Below are positions 26,703 through 35,331 of a stretch of 46,182 nucleotides of DNA, in pieces. The notes under the pieces were generated by a model. That model did not search any database and was not told where the DNA came from. It worked only from the letters and a program-made list of their open reading frames with translations. The translations under genes were made by a program, and so were the position numbers. Position 1 is the stretch's first letter. Every line of letters begins with the position of its first letter. Location of the stretch: positions 1 to 46,182 of the forward strand of contig JAUMWL010000004.1 of NCBI GenBank assembly GCA_030529665.1, given 5' to 3'. Origin of the DNA: Coriobacteriales bacterium (GTDB lineage Bacteria; Actinomycetota; Coriobacteriia; Coriobacteriales; Atopobiaceae).

Positions 26703-27338
26703 TTACCTCATCCAGCTCTCGTCGGAGGGATTGTCGCGGAATCGCAGCAATCTGTCCTTGTCTTCGGGCTTGATATACCCCTCGTCCACCGCCACGTCTA
26801 CGAGCGTATCGAGGTCGCACAGGCTGGTATTGACCACGTTGTCGGCAGCAAGGCGATCAAGGCCGCGCTGCATGCCGTAGGTAAAGATGCTCACGACACC
26901 CAGTACGTCCGCGCCAATCTCGCGCAGCGGATCCACGCACTCGAGCACCGAACCACCGGTGGAGATGAGGTCCTCAATAACCACTACCTTGGTGCCCGGC
27001 TCGCAGCGACCCTCTATCTGGTTCTGGCGACCGTGATCCTTTGCCGAACCGCGAACGTAACCCATGGGGATGCCCAGGCGGTCAGCGGCGATGGCGGCGT
27101 GCGCGATGCCCGCCGTGGAGGTGCCCATGAGCATCTGGACGTCGGGATACAGCTCCTTGGCCTTGTCGGCAAGGGCCTCGTCAATGAGGGTACGCACCTC
27201 GGGGTATGAGAGGGTGAGGCGGTTGTCGCAGTAGATGGGGCTCTTTATGCCGCTTGCCCACGTAAAGGGGTCATCCGGACGCAGGAACACCGCACGAATG
27301 GAGAGCAGCGCCTTTGCCACGTCGGTCTTGGTTGCCAT
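26703..27338 (-). CDS. pyrE: Orotate phosphoribosyltransferase
   Basis: This enzyme transfers the phosphoribosyl group from PRPP to orotate, giving OMP in pyrimidine synthesis in the cytoplasm. The PRPP-binding motif VVVIEDLISTGGS (about residues 118-130) is intact. The N-terminal 'FTWASGIKSPIYCDNRLTLS' segment is characteristic of Gram-positive-type PyrE, and the catalytic-loop region GSAKDHGRQNQIEG is present. At 211 residues the length is normal. AAGGAGG lies 4 bp before the ATG. It stands apart from other pyrimidine genes, between an alpha-amylase and a phosphatase gene, all on the minus strand. Confidence 0.95.
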   Translation of the reverse strand: MATKTDVAKALLSIRAVFLRPDDPFTWASGIKSPIYCDNRLTLSYPEVRTLIDEALADKAKELYPDVQMLMGTSTAGIAHAAIAADRLGIPMGYVRGSAKDHGRQNQIEGRCEPGTKVVVIEDLISTGGSVLECVDPLREIGADVLGVVSIFTYGMQRGLDRLAADNVVNTSLCDLDTLVDVAVDEGYIKPEDKDRLLRFRDNPSDESWMR

Positions 27339-27357
27339 GGTTCCTCCTTCTTTGTTT

Positions 27358-27386
27358 TGTCAAAAGGGGCCAAACCCCTTTTGACA
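27358..27386. terminator. 12-bp hairpin between the amylase gene and pyrE
   Basis: TGTCAAAAGGGG (27358-27369) and CCCCTTTTGACA (27375-27386) are exact reverse complements around CCAAA. It begins 13 bp after the amylase stop codon. The minus strand continues AAACAAAG, so the U-run lies inside the stem, not after it. Terminator or mRNA-processing hairpin is likely but unproven. Confidence 0.5.
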
Positions 27387-27398
27387 CGCTTATAACTT

Positions 27399-28904
27399 TT
27401 AAATATTGATGGGGATGTTGTCGAGGGATAGCGCCGCGTCGGTTCTTAAGAACACCGAGAGCATGGCCTTTCCAACCACAAACGTCGCCACACCGTCGTC
27501 GTTTACCCTTACGGGACCGTGGTCCTCGCCCAACACGCACGTCCATTCCTCGCCCGCGTGGTGCCTGCCCAAGTCCAAGCTCTTTTGCACCGGCTCGTCC
27601 ATGCCGTCTCGGCTCGAGAGCACCACCACGCAGCCGCTCATGTTGTGCTGGTCGTCTCCGTCGCGCACCCATGCCACCAAGTCCGGCTCGTCAAACCAGT
27701 CGATTTGGCGACCAAACGAGAAGCGCCGACGAATCTCCAACAAAAGCGGCAGCTCGGCAACCGCCCGAATCCGGTCGTTGGGCAGGCCATACAGGTCGGC
27801 AAAGAACACGCACGGGTACCCCGCCTCGCGCAGCAGAATGAGCGAGTAGGCCACAGGCTTGAACCATGCCTCCACGGTAGACTCGAGCGCCTGGTTTGGC
27901 TGCGTGTCGTGGTTGTCCACAAACGTGACGGCATGTACCGGATCGGCCTCCACCAACGTTCCCGCAAGGATGTGCTGGAAGTCAATGCGGTACCCATCGT
28001 GCGAGGCGTGGAAGAACTTAAAGTGCAGCGGCACGTCAAACAGGCTCATGGCCTTCTCGCTGCCAAGGTAGTGCAAAAGGGTGCCCGTGTCGCCCAGCCA
28101 GTATTCTCCCACGCAAAAGAGCTCGCGTCCCAGAGCGTTTCGCATGTCTTGCAGCCAGCGCAGATAGAACCTGCGGCTCATATGCTTTATGGCATCGAGG
28201 CGCACACCGTTTACGCCCGTCTCGCGCAGATACCACGTGCCCCACTTAACAAGCTGGTTATACACGCGCTCGTCGTCGAGGTCCACGTCGGCGCCCATCA
28301 AGTAATCAAAGTTGCCGTTCTCGTGGTCCACGTCCTCGTCCCAGTGTTTGCCCTCAAGCAAAAAGATGCCATCGCGCTTATGGGACACGTCGTAGTCTAC
28401 CGCCTTAAAGCAATGGTAGTCCCACTTAAAGTCGTCGTACGCATCGCCGCGTCCCAAAAAGTCGTAGCGAGTGTAGGCGCTTATGGGACGCGGGCTGTGC
28501 AGGGCATAGTTGCGGTTGTCGCGAGCCACCTCCGTGGCCATTACGCGCTGGGTCGCGTCGGCACCCAGCCTATGATTGAGCACGACGTCTGCCAAGACGT
28601 TAAGGCCCGCATCCTGCAGAGCCCGAATCGCCGTCTGGTATTCCTCGCGCGTACCATACTTGGTGGCTACCGAGCCCCGCTGGTCAAACTCACCCAAGTC
28701 CCACAAATCGTAGACGCCATAGCCAACATCCCTGATTCCCGAAGCACCCTTGTATGCGGGGGGCATCCATATGGACGTAAAGTTCTCTTCGGCCAAGCGC
28801 GGTGCCAACTGTGCCAAACGACGCCAATGTTGTCCGTCTGGCGGAAGGTTCCAAGAAAAGCCCTGCAGCATAGTGCCGTTAAGCTGTGTTCCAAGCTCGG
28901 ACAT
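27399..28904 (-). CDS. Cytoplasmic alpha-amylase, GH13 (GH13_5-like), 501 aa
   Basis: No signal peptide is present, so the enzyme should act inside the cell on maltodextrins or glycogen. All four GH13 regions are visible: DVVLNH; GVRLDAIKH with the nucleophile Asp (about 236); FCVGEYW with the acid/base Glu (about 266); and FVDNHD with the transition-state Asp (about 330). The N-terminal MLQGFSWNLPPDGQHWRRL and the overall length match the AmyS-like GH13_5 subfamily. The open frame begins with GTG three codons earlier, but AAGGAGG is optimally spaced for the ATG at 28904. A promoter flanked by an inverted repeat lies just upstream, suggesting regulation by a repressor. Confidence 0.9.
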   Translation of the reverse strand: MSELGTQLNGTMLQGFSWNLPPDGQHWRRLAQLAPRLAEENFTSIWMPPAYKGASGIRDVGYGVYDLWDLGEFDQRGSVATKYGTREEYQTAIRALQDAGLNVLADVVLNHRLGADATQRVMATEVARDNRNYALHSPRPISAYTRYDFLGRGDAYDDFKWDYHCFKAVDYDVSHKRDGIFLLEGKHWDEDVDHENGNFDYLMGADVDLDDERVYNQLVKWGTWYLRETGVNGVRLDAIKHMSRRFYLRWLQDMRNALGRELFCVGEYWLGDTGTLLHYLGSEKAMSLFDVPLHFKFFHASHDGYRIDFQHILAGTLVEADPVHAVTFVDNHDTQPNQALESTVEAWFKPVAYSLILLREAGYPCVFFADLYGLPNDRIRAVAELPLLLEIRRRFSFGRQIDWFDEPDLVAWVRDGDDQHNMSGCVVVLSSRDGMDEPVQKSLDLGRHHAGEEWTCVLGEDHGPVRVNDDGVATFVVGKAMLSVFLRTDAALSLDNIPINI

Positions 28905-28920
28905 ATGCGTCACCTCCTTG

Positions 28921-28967
28921 CACGCTCGCCATAATAATACGTTTGGTTTCCATTCTAAACGAGCGTG
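28921..28967 (-). promoter_or_regulatory. Amylase promoter with flanking 8-bp inverted repeat
   Basis: On the minus strand TTTAGA (28959-28954), 17 bp and TATTAT (28936-28931) form a plausible promoter (4/6 and 5/6 matches), with a start near 28924. CACGCTCG at 28921-28928 and CGAGCGTG at 28960-28967 are exact reverse complements that bracket it, one at the start site and one just upstream of -35. This is the geometry of a repressor operator pair, but which regulator binds is unknown. Confidence 0.45.
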
Positions 28968-29221
28968 ACGCGACTGGGCAGCTTAGCACAAAGGAAGCAA
29001 TACAAATTGTTGGGATTTGCCGCCTCCACGAAGTCGGCTAGGATGGCACACCGTTTCCGGGAAAGGGTGTGCCGTTTGTGTTCAAGCGACGTAGTCATGG
29101 TGAAGAAATGGGTACATCCCAAGAATTCCGCCAACGGTAGCCGCGAGTCGGTTATCCTTTGTGCCGCGGTTGCGCTGGGAGGCCCGGCGCAGCAAAGAAC
29201 CACGAGAAAGGCGAGTTCCAC
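28968..29221 (+). other. Leader region upstream of serC
   Basis: This 254-bp stretch has no convincing gene; frames crossing it lack a ribosome site. On the plus strand GGCACACC (29045-29052) and GGTGTGCC (29066-29073) form a clean hairpin. No T-box consensus or other riboswitch that I recognise is present, and no clear -35/-10 pair for serC was found. The ribosome site for serC (GAGAAAGGCGAG) is at its end. Confidence 0.4.
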
Positions 29222-30313
29222 ATGAGCAGAGTCTACAACTTCTCCGCCGGTCCGGCAGTTTTGCCCGAGGACGTCCTGCGCGAGTGCGCCGAGGAGATGC
29301 TCGACTACCGCGGTTGCGGTATGAGCGTTATGGAGATGAGCCATCGCTCGGCCATGTATCAGCAAATCATCGACGAGGCAGAGGCTGACCTTCGCGACCT
29401 CATGGGCATCCCCGCAAATTACAAGGTGCTCTTCCTCCAGGGCGGCGCAAGCCAGCAGTTCGCCGCGGTACCCCTCAACATCTGCAACCTTCCCGGCGCA
29501 AGCAAGAAGGCCGACTACATCATCACCGGCATGTGGGCAAAGAAGGCCTTCCAGGAGGCTGGCCGCTTCATCGATGCCAATGCAGTCGCAAGCAGCGCCG
29601 ACAAGACCTTCTCCTACATCCCCGACTGCTCCGACCTCCAGATTCGCGACGATGCCGACTACGTGTACATTTGCGAGAACAACACCATCTACGGCACCGT
29701 GTACCACGAGCTGCCCAACACCAAGGGCAAGGTGCTCGTGAGCGACGTAAGCTCCATGTTCCTGAGCCAGCCCCACGACGTACAGAAGTACGGCGTGATC
29801 TATGGCGGCGTACAGAAGAACGTGGGCCCCGCTGGCCTCGTGATCAGCGTAATCCGCGAGGACCTCATCCCCGCAGAGGACGTAGCAGACGTGCCCATCA
29901 TGCTGCAGTGGAAGACGCAGGCCGACGCCGGATCCATGTACAACACCCCCAACTGCTGGGCCATCTACGTATGCGGCAAGGTCTTTAAGTGGATCAAGGG
30001 CAAGGGCGGCCTTGCGGCCATGAAGGAGCTCAACGAGGCCAAGGCAAAGATTCTCTACGACTTCCTGGACGAGTCCAAGCTCTTCCAAGGCACCGTGCGC
30101 AAGGAGGACCGCTCGCTCATGAACGTGCCCTTCGTCACCGGCAACGCCGAGCTGGACGCCGAGTTCGTTAAGGAGTCCCGCGCCGCCGGCCTGGAGAACC
30201 TCAAGGGTCATCGCTCCGTGGGCGGCATGCGCGCCAGCATCTACAACGCCATGCCCGTTGAGGGCGTGGAGACGCTCGTCTCCTTTATGAAGGAGTTTGA
30301 GGCCAAGCACTAA
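29222..30313 (+). CDS. serC: Phosphoserine aminotransferase (363 aa)
   Basis: The cytoplasmic PLP enzyme converts 3-phosphohydroxypyruvate and glutamate to phosphoserine in serine synthesis, and can also serve PLP synthesis. The start MSRVYNFSAGPAVLPEDVL is the family signature. FLQGGASQQFAAVPLN (phosphate/PLP binding), VSDVSSMFLS and YGGVQKNVGPAG with the PLP-binding Lys are present, and the length is typical. The frame is open upstream, but the ATG at 29222 has a ribosome site and fits the family start. It is a single-gene unit on the plus strand, divergent from the amylase gene and ending at a strong terminator. No serA or serB lies next to it. Confidence 0.97.
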   Translation: MSRVYNFSAGPAVLPEDVLRECAEEMLDYRGCGMSVMEMSHRSAMYQQIIDEAEADLRDLMGIPANYKVLFLQGGASQQFAAVPLNICNLPGASKKADYIITGMWAKKAFQEAGRFIDANAVASSADKTFSYIPDCSDLQIRDDADYVYICENNTIYGTVYHELPNTKGKVLVSDVSSMFLSQPHDVQKYGVIYGGVQKNVGPAGLVISVIREDLIPAEDVADVPIMLQWKTQADAGSMYNTPNCWAIYVCGKVFKWIKGKGGLAAMKELNEAKAKILYDFLDESKLFQGTVRKEDRSLMNVPFVTGNAELDAEFVKESRAAGLENLKGHRSVGGMRASIYNAMPVEGVETLVSFMKEFEAKH

Positions 30314-30333
30314 CAAGACGCCAATAGCGCTGG

Positions 30334-30371
30334 GTGAGCAGAAAGGGGTAACCCCTTTCTGCTCACTTTTT
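30334..30371 (+). terminator. Intrinsic terminator of serC
   Basis: Arms 30334-30349 (GTGAGCAGAAAGGGGT) and 30351-30366 are exact reverse complements, followed by TTTTT. It lies 20 bp beyond the serC stop. It also abuts the stop of the minus-strand subtilase gene, but lacks a U-run in that direction. Confidence 0.9.
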
Positions 30372-33300
30372 CTATGCGGTCTCTGAGGCTTTGGCCGCCC
30401 TAAAGTGCCAGTGGATGCACCCAACGTTAGCGTCACTCGCCCCGCCAAACCCGGCGTGCCCGGTTAGGTCGTTGAGGTAAAGGGAGTCTTTGGCATCCAG
30501 CCACGCAAGATGAAGTCGGCTGCCGTCCAGCTCCGCAAGGTCAAGACGATCACCGTCGTTGCCCAGCCTCATGCCAAGAGCGAACTCATTTTGCTGGCAG
30601 GGCCTCCCCTCGCCCACAAGCACCCATGGGTCAAACGGCTCGACATAGGCTCCATTCAGCTCCGCACGGGTCTCGCCAAGGTTGGCGATGCATGCCACCC
30701 CATCGGTGGGACCGCTCATAACGCCCTGTTCGTCGGCCACAAAGTGGAGGGCGGCTGGCACCACTATGCTTAGCTGCTTAGCCTCCCATTGGGCAAAGAA
30801 CACGGTGGGGCCATCCGACAACAGCAACTCGGACGCATCGTCCACCCTGTCCCCCGCCATATGCCAGGCTCCGCTTCCGTCAGGCTCCTCGTTCCAACCA
30901 ACGAAGTCAAACAGTTCCCGCACATAGGACGAGGCTGGAAACGTAAACGATTCTCCCCACGCAACCTCAAGGTCCTCCATCTCGCCCTCGGCGTCGTCGC
31001 AGTTTGGGTCGAACTCAACCAAGGCGGGTTGGGGAATCGTGCGGTTTACAAAAGCCGCAGGCTCCAGCGCAAGTTCTGCGATTGAGGGCTTCGCGTACCT
31101 CACGTCCAATGCGGGCGTGGTAGGCGTCCCCCCAAGGCTCAACACTGCCCTCGCCAGCTCAAGGTCGTACACTATGCCATCGTCCGTTCCTTCGCGCTGG
31201 CTAACAATAACCGATAGGTTATTGCCACAATCCAGTGAAAGGCCCGTCAGGTGCAAGGACACTTGTCCATCCGCATCGTTGGTGGCTTCGCACGCAACTG
31301 CTGACTGCCCGGCCAATCTTGCCTCAAAGTCAAACTCGTCACCAAGAAGCGATTCCGCGCCTTCGTCTGATACGAGCAAGACTGAGCATGCAAGGTCTGC
31401 TGCCGTCAACCTCCAACGTGCCGCCAGCCGTATGTGGTCTCCAACGGCGCTGGCTAGTCCTACGACCTGGCTTCCCGACGCAAAGGTGCGTCCCTGCAAC
31501 GGACCGTCCAGAACTTCCCAGCCCAGGAATCCCCAGCCATCCGCATTGGCACACGTTGGCAAGGTAATGGCATCACTCAGTCCCCCGCCCTGCGACGCGG
31601 GAATGGAGACGGTGGCATTCTGGTTGAGGTTGACGAACTCCGCGACATAGTCCCACGCAGCCCAATTGGCCGACATCGTTATGGTGCCCCGGTAGCCCAG
31701 GTCCCTCACGGTCTCCTGATCCGCATACCGGTAGCTGGACGTTACGATGAGGTCGTATACCTCAAACGTTGCGGTCTTACCATCTGCGATGCTTCCGCCA
31801 TTAAAAGAGAGGTAAGCTGTGTTCACGCCCGTTGGCACACTAAACGTTGCCGAGGAAGTTCCTCGCGCAGACATCGCGGAGGTGGAGAACGTGGTGTGGG
31901 CCAGCAGGTCCGTAACGGCTGCGTTGCCCTGCGGCGCAGAGTGGATGGAAATACCGCACCAGGTACTGCCCGACGCAAGCGTATATGCCTGCACCGTGCG
32001 ATAAGAGCACTTGATCGTGTATGTTCGGCCAGGAACGACCCGTATGGGGTGCACACCAGTGACGTTCTCGTACGCGTTCGCCACCGTGGAGAACGTGAGC
32101 GTGCTCTTACCCTGGGTCGCGTCGTAGCTTGCGCTCACCTGCGAGGGAATCGACCACCAACTTGTGGAAGCCATGTTTCGCGCCTCTTGAGGAATGGAGT
32201 CTAGCGCCCAACCCGTAAAGACGTTTCCAGCCTTCTGGAACTGATTGGCTCGCAGCTTTGTGCCGGCCGCATCGTTGCTCACGGCTTGGTTGGCCATGGT
32301 TCCCGTCCCGCCATTTGCGGTGTATCGAATGGTGTAAGAATTTGCGATCCATTTTGCGTAGAGCGTGCTGTTCTGAGAAAAGTATGTGGTGGTAAGTTGC
32401 GTCCTCCTGTAGCCTCCGGCACTTATCAGCTGAGTTCCCGCACCATTTGCCTCTGTGTAGTAGCCACCAAAGGTGTACCCCAGTCTGGCTGGCATAGCTA
32501 TGCGATTTGCCGTGGTGGTCATCGCATTGGCACAGCGCGAGTCAAGATACACCCCCGTGGCATACTTCTCGTACACGGCAGTGGTCCCGGCACTTGAGGC
32601 CGACTGGTTGTTTAGGGTAATGGTGTAGACCTTGGGCTCCCATTGCGCATAGAGCGTTATGGTCTCCCCTCCGCTCACAATGTTGGAGACGACCTCTTTG
32701 TTGGCATACGACGTGCCCGATCCATTAGCCTTGGTGTTCCAATTGGCAAACGTGTAATTGGCACGCGTGAAGGCGTTTGCGCGCAGCGCCTTTGATTGGC
32801 TCCAATAGAACGACTGGTTGTCCATGGAACCCGAACCGCTGTTTGAGTTGAACGCAACCGTAAACTTCTTGCGTATTACCGTCACACTGGTGGTCTTTGC
32901 CCCCGTAACGACATAAGAGATGGAGGCCTTTTCGTACGTGGCGGTCTCGGACCTTGACCAGCTTACTGTGGTGTCGTAGTCCCTGTCCTCGTCTATAACG
33001 TTGGAGTACTCGCCGTAGGTGCCATCTGCCTGCTGGTAGCGCACCCGCACCACCTGTCTGTAGGACAATGGCGTCCAGTGGGCATACACCGTAAGGTTTC
33101 CGTTGTAGATGTAGACCTCTGATCCATTGGTGTAGTTTCGGTTCCAGTAGGTTCCCTTCCTGCACCTGCCGTTTTTGTCATAGACCATCGTGCCTCCGCT
33201 TGCGGAGGTGTACCATCCCGCAAAGGTGTAGCCCGTACGCTTTGGCTTGAGCCAATCGATCTCGCAATACGTCGACTCGTTGTACTCAAGCTCCTTGGAC

Positions 33301-35216
33301 GAGAACTTGGTAGTACCGTACGACGAGCTTATGAACACGCCCCCATTTGTATGCACGGTAAGCGTGTACTTTGTTCCCGAAACGCGAAACAGGTCGTTGC
33401 TGGGCGACTGGTTGGGTGCAGGCTCATCAGGCAAAGAGGCCTCCAGCCCTTGGGGAAGCTCCTCGGCGGCCTCTGTCGTGGAATCGCCCTGCGACGAGTC
33501 AGCCGGGACATCAGTGTCGCCAGCGGGTATTGGCTCTTGGCTTGCCTGCAAGTCCTCCGTGGTCCCAGAATGGTCGCTGGGCACTGGATCATCCAAAGCC
33601 TCCGGCCCTTCGCCTGGCTCTGGCGCCGTGGCAGGCACCGGATCCTGCGCAGGCGCCAAATCCTGCGTGGGTTCCTCACTCGGGCTGGCATCGGTCGTCT
33701 CCGATAAGCCCTCCTCAGAGTCGTCCGTATCGTCAGAGCCGTTCGCCTGGTTAGCAGGGCCTTCTTCTGTGGACGCTGAATGCGCCGTAGAATCCGCCTC
33801 TAACGCTGGCCTCTCTTCCTCCTCCCCCTGCGAACCCGTCTCTTTCCACGTCTCTCTCCACGCTTCCAAGCTCTGAAGCTCTTGCCCAAACTCGCCATGC
33901 GCACATAACCAGGCGCTTGCACGAGCAGCCGCCACCGAGGTGGAGGGCGAGGGGACGTAGAAGTCAACCGTGTCACCAGAGTTTGACTGAGGAAGCCGGT
34001 CTCCCGCATCGTCACAGGCTCCAACGATCACCGCCTCTGCGCCAATGCACCCCGGAACATAGCCGCAGGCGTCCTCGCCATAGTTACCCGCCGCACCGAC
34101 CACCATGATCCCAGCTTGCCATGCATCGCGTATTGCCTGCTCAACCGCTGCGTTACCCTCCGACGTCGGAGCGCAGAACGAGAGGTTGATTACCTTTACG
34201 CCCATGTCAATAGCGCACTTAATGGCTGCGTATACGCTGGCCGCTGTCCCCACGCCCTGCTCGTCAAACGCCCTTATCGACACCACCCTGCATGCGGGAT
34301 CGGTGTCCACCATTTCCCGGAGCATAGACGTACCGTGGCCGTGCTCGTCTTCCGCGTCTGACCCAATAACGGACAACCTACTCGTCACCCGCTCGTCAAA
34401 CCCAGTCACTCCCGTGTCTATGAGCGCAATCACGTCACCCTTTGCCGGCATTGACTCGCCTATGGCTCCTAAGTCGGCCACGGGACCGTCGCCGGGGTCA
34501 AACTCTGCGTCATCATCCTCTTGCGCTTCCGCTCCCGCCACTCTAAACGTAATGTCGGGAACGACGAATTCCGCATCGTCCTCCAGCTCCTCCATGGCTT
34601 GGGCAGCCTCGTCTTGTGTGGAAAACGCAACGAGCCATACGCCCTCATAATCCGAGACCACCGTGCCGCATTGAGGCTCTTCGTCCGAGCTCACCAAAAG
34701 CCGCTTGGTGCCAATCTCGCCTTCTGTGGTACCCCGCACATCCATGGCCTCGTCTGCCCCGGCCGTTGCAGAGATGCTTAGCACCAACGCAAGGAGCAGA
34801 ATCGCCGCAAGGTGCCGCCCCCGCCGTCGGGTCCCCCTGTTTCTAACAAAGCGAGAGACCACAAGAAGAAGCGCAGCCAGGACGGCCAACGCCACTGCGA
34901 GGACAACACGCCCCCACGTCTCGTCGCCTGTGCGCGGAACCGCTTGCACGGCATTGCTCGCAGATGTTACAACCTGGCGTATCTGCGAGTCCTGTTGTGA
35001 GTTGCCTGGTGAGTTGGCTTGCGAGCTCTCTTTGGCTCCTGCCTTCGACGGCGCATCGCCCCTACCCGTCTCGCCGCGCACCCATAGCTCAGTGGAACCG
35101 CTCGAGCTCCCAGAGACGACCGTCTCCTCAGCCCGTGCCACAACGGGCGTGAGTGCCACAAAGAGCAAAACGGCAAGAATAGCAAGAAGACCGCAAGGCT
35201 CCCTTTGCTTTTTCAT
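30372..35216 (-). CDS. Surface subtilase (S8) with an N-terminal sortase-substrate-like segment and repeat C-terminus (1614 aa)
   Basis: The start (MKKQREPCGLLAILAVLLFV) has GGGAGG before it; the frame is open upstream but without support. Residues 1-33 are a signal peptide. VPRTG at 93-97, a membrane segment and RNRGTRRR form a complete cell-wall sorting signal in the middle of the protein, followed by a second hydrophobic segment (about 138-160, SATAGADEA). The S8 domain has Asp in VIALIDTGV (about 267), His in EHGHGTSM (about 293), Asn in AAGNYGE (about 378) and Ser in PSTSVAAA (about 424). An acidic Pro/Ser/Thr linker leads to about five Listeria-Bacteroides-type repeats ('GYTFAGWYT...LYAQW'). 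The last 200 residues resemble the neighbouring secreted protein. It may process surface proteins or host substrates. The N-terminal fusion may be real or a merged pair. Confidence 0.85.
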   Translation of the reverse strand: MKKQREPCGLLAILAVLLFVALTPVVARAEETVVSGSSSGSTELWVRGETGRGDAPSKAGAKESSQANSPGNSQQDSQIRQVVTSASNAVQAVPRTGDETWGRVVLAVALAVLAALLLVVSRFVRNRGTRRRGRHLAAILLLALVLSISATAGADEAMDVRGTTEGEIGTKRLLVSSDEEPQCGTVVSDYEGVWLVAFSTQDEAAQAMEELEDDAEFVVPDITFRVAGAEAQEDDDAEFDPGDGPVADLGAIGESMPAKGDVIALIDTGVTGFDERVTSRLSVIGSDAEDEHGHGTSMLREMVDTDPACRVVSIRAFDEQGVGTAASVYAAIKCAIDMGVKVINLSFCAPTSEGNAAVEQAIRDAWQAGIMVVGAAGNYGEDACGYVPGCIGAEAVIVGACDDAGDRLPQSNSGDTVDFYVPSPSTSVAAARASAWLCAHGEFGQELQSLEAWRETWKETGSQGEEEERPALEADSTAHSASTEEGPANQANGSDDTDDSEEGLSETTDASPSEEPTQDLAPAQDPVPATAPEPGEGPEALDDPVPSDHSGTTEDLQASQEPIPAGDTDVPADSSQGDSTTEAAEELPQGLEASLPDEPAPNQSPSNDLFRVSGTKYTLTVHTNGGVFISSSYGTTKFSSKELEYNESTYCEIDWLKPKRTGYTFAGWYTSASGGTMVYDKNGRCRKGTYWNRNYTNGSEVYIYNGNLTVYAHWTPLSYRQVVRVRYQQADGTYGEYSNVIDEDRDYDTTVSWSRSETATYEKASISYVVTGAKTTSVTVIRKKFTVAFNSNSGSGSMDNQSFYWSQSKALRANAFTRANYTFANWNTKANGSGTSYANKEVVSNIVSGGETITLYAQWEPKVYTITLNNQSASSAGTTAVYEKYATGVYLDSRCANAMTTTANRIAMPARLGYTFGGYYTEANGAGTQLISAGGYRRTQLTTTYFSQNSTLYAKWIANSYTIRYTANGGTGTMANQAVSNDAAGTKLRANQFQKAGNVFTGWALDSIPQEARNMASTSWWSIPSQVSASYDATQGKSTLTFSTVANAYENVTGVHPIRVVPGRTYTIKCSYRTVQAYTLASGSTWCGISIHSAPQGNAAVTDLLAHTTFSTSAMSARGTSSATFSVPTGVNTAYLSFNGGSIADGKTATFEVYDLIVTSSYRYADQETVRDLGYRGTITMSANWAAWDYVAEFVNLNQNATVSIPASQGGGLSDAITLPTCANADGWGFLGWEVLDGPLQGRTFASGSQVVGLASAVGDHIRLAARWRLTAADLACSVLLVSDEGAESLLGDEFDFEARLAGQSAVACEATNDADGQVSLHLTGLSLDCGNNLSVIVSQREGTDDGIVYDLELARAVLSLGGTPTTPALDVRYAKPSIAELALEPAAFVNRTIPQPALVEFDPNCDDAEGEMEDLEVAWGESFTFPASSYVRELFDFVGWNEEPDGSGAWHMAGDRVDDASELLLSDGPTVFFAQWEAKQLSIVVPAALHFVADEQGVMSGPTDGVACIANLGETRAELNGAYVEPFDPWVLVGEGRPCQQNEFALGMRLGNDGDRLDLAELDGSRLHLAWLDAKDSLYLNDLTGHAGFGGASDANVGCIHWHFRAAKASETA

Positions 35217-35331
35217 AGTACCTCCCCTCAATAGCGCGGCAACGGAGCCGCAAGAACCCCTAAGGAGGTGTCGGCCTCTAGGTGCGTCTCCTCCTGGGGC
35301 TGATATTGGCCCCGCTGCCGCAAGCCTATCG
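35217..35331 (-). other. Intergenic leader with hairpins before the subtilase gene
   Basis: In this 115-bp gap GGGGC and GCCCC (35296-35313) form a hairpin after the upstream stop, and a second GCGGC/GCCGC stem lies nearer the start. No promoter is evident. A role in mRNA processing or differential expression is possible. Confidence 0.35.

Noticed and set aside
27519..28934. A 471-codon plus-strand open frame opposite the alpha-amylase gene
   Set aside because: The amylase frame has all four GH13 motifs; the antisense product is featureless.
28968..29221. T-box or other riboswitch upstream of serC
   Set aside because: A hairpin exists, but the conserved T-box sequence and a following terminator/antiterminator pair are not present.
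28955..30448. A 497-codon minus-strand open frame opposite serC
   Set aside because: serC is unmistakable with its own terminator; the antisense translation is rich in Ala/Val/Leu/His with no family match I can see.
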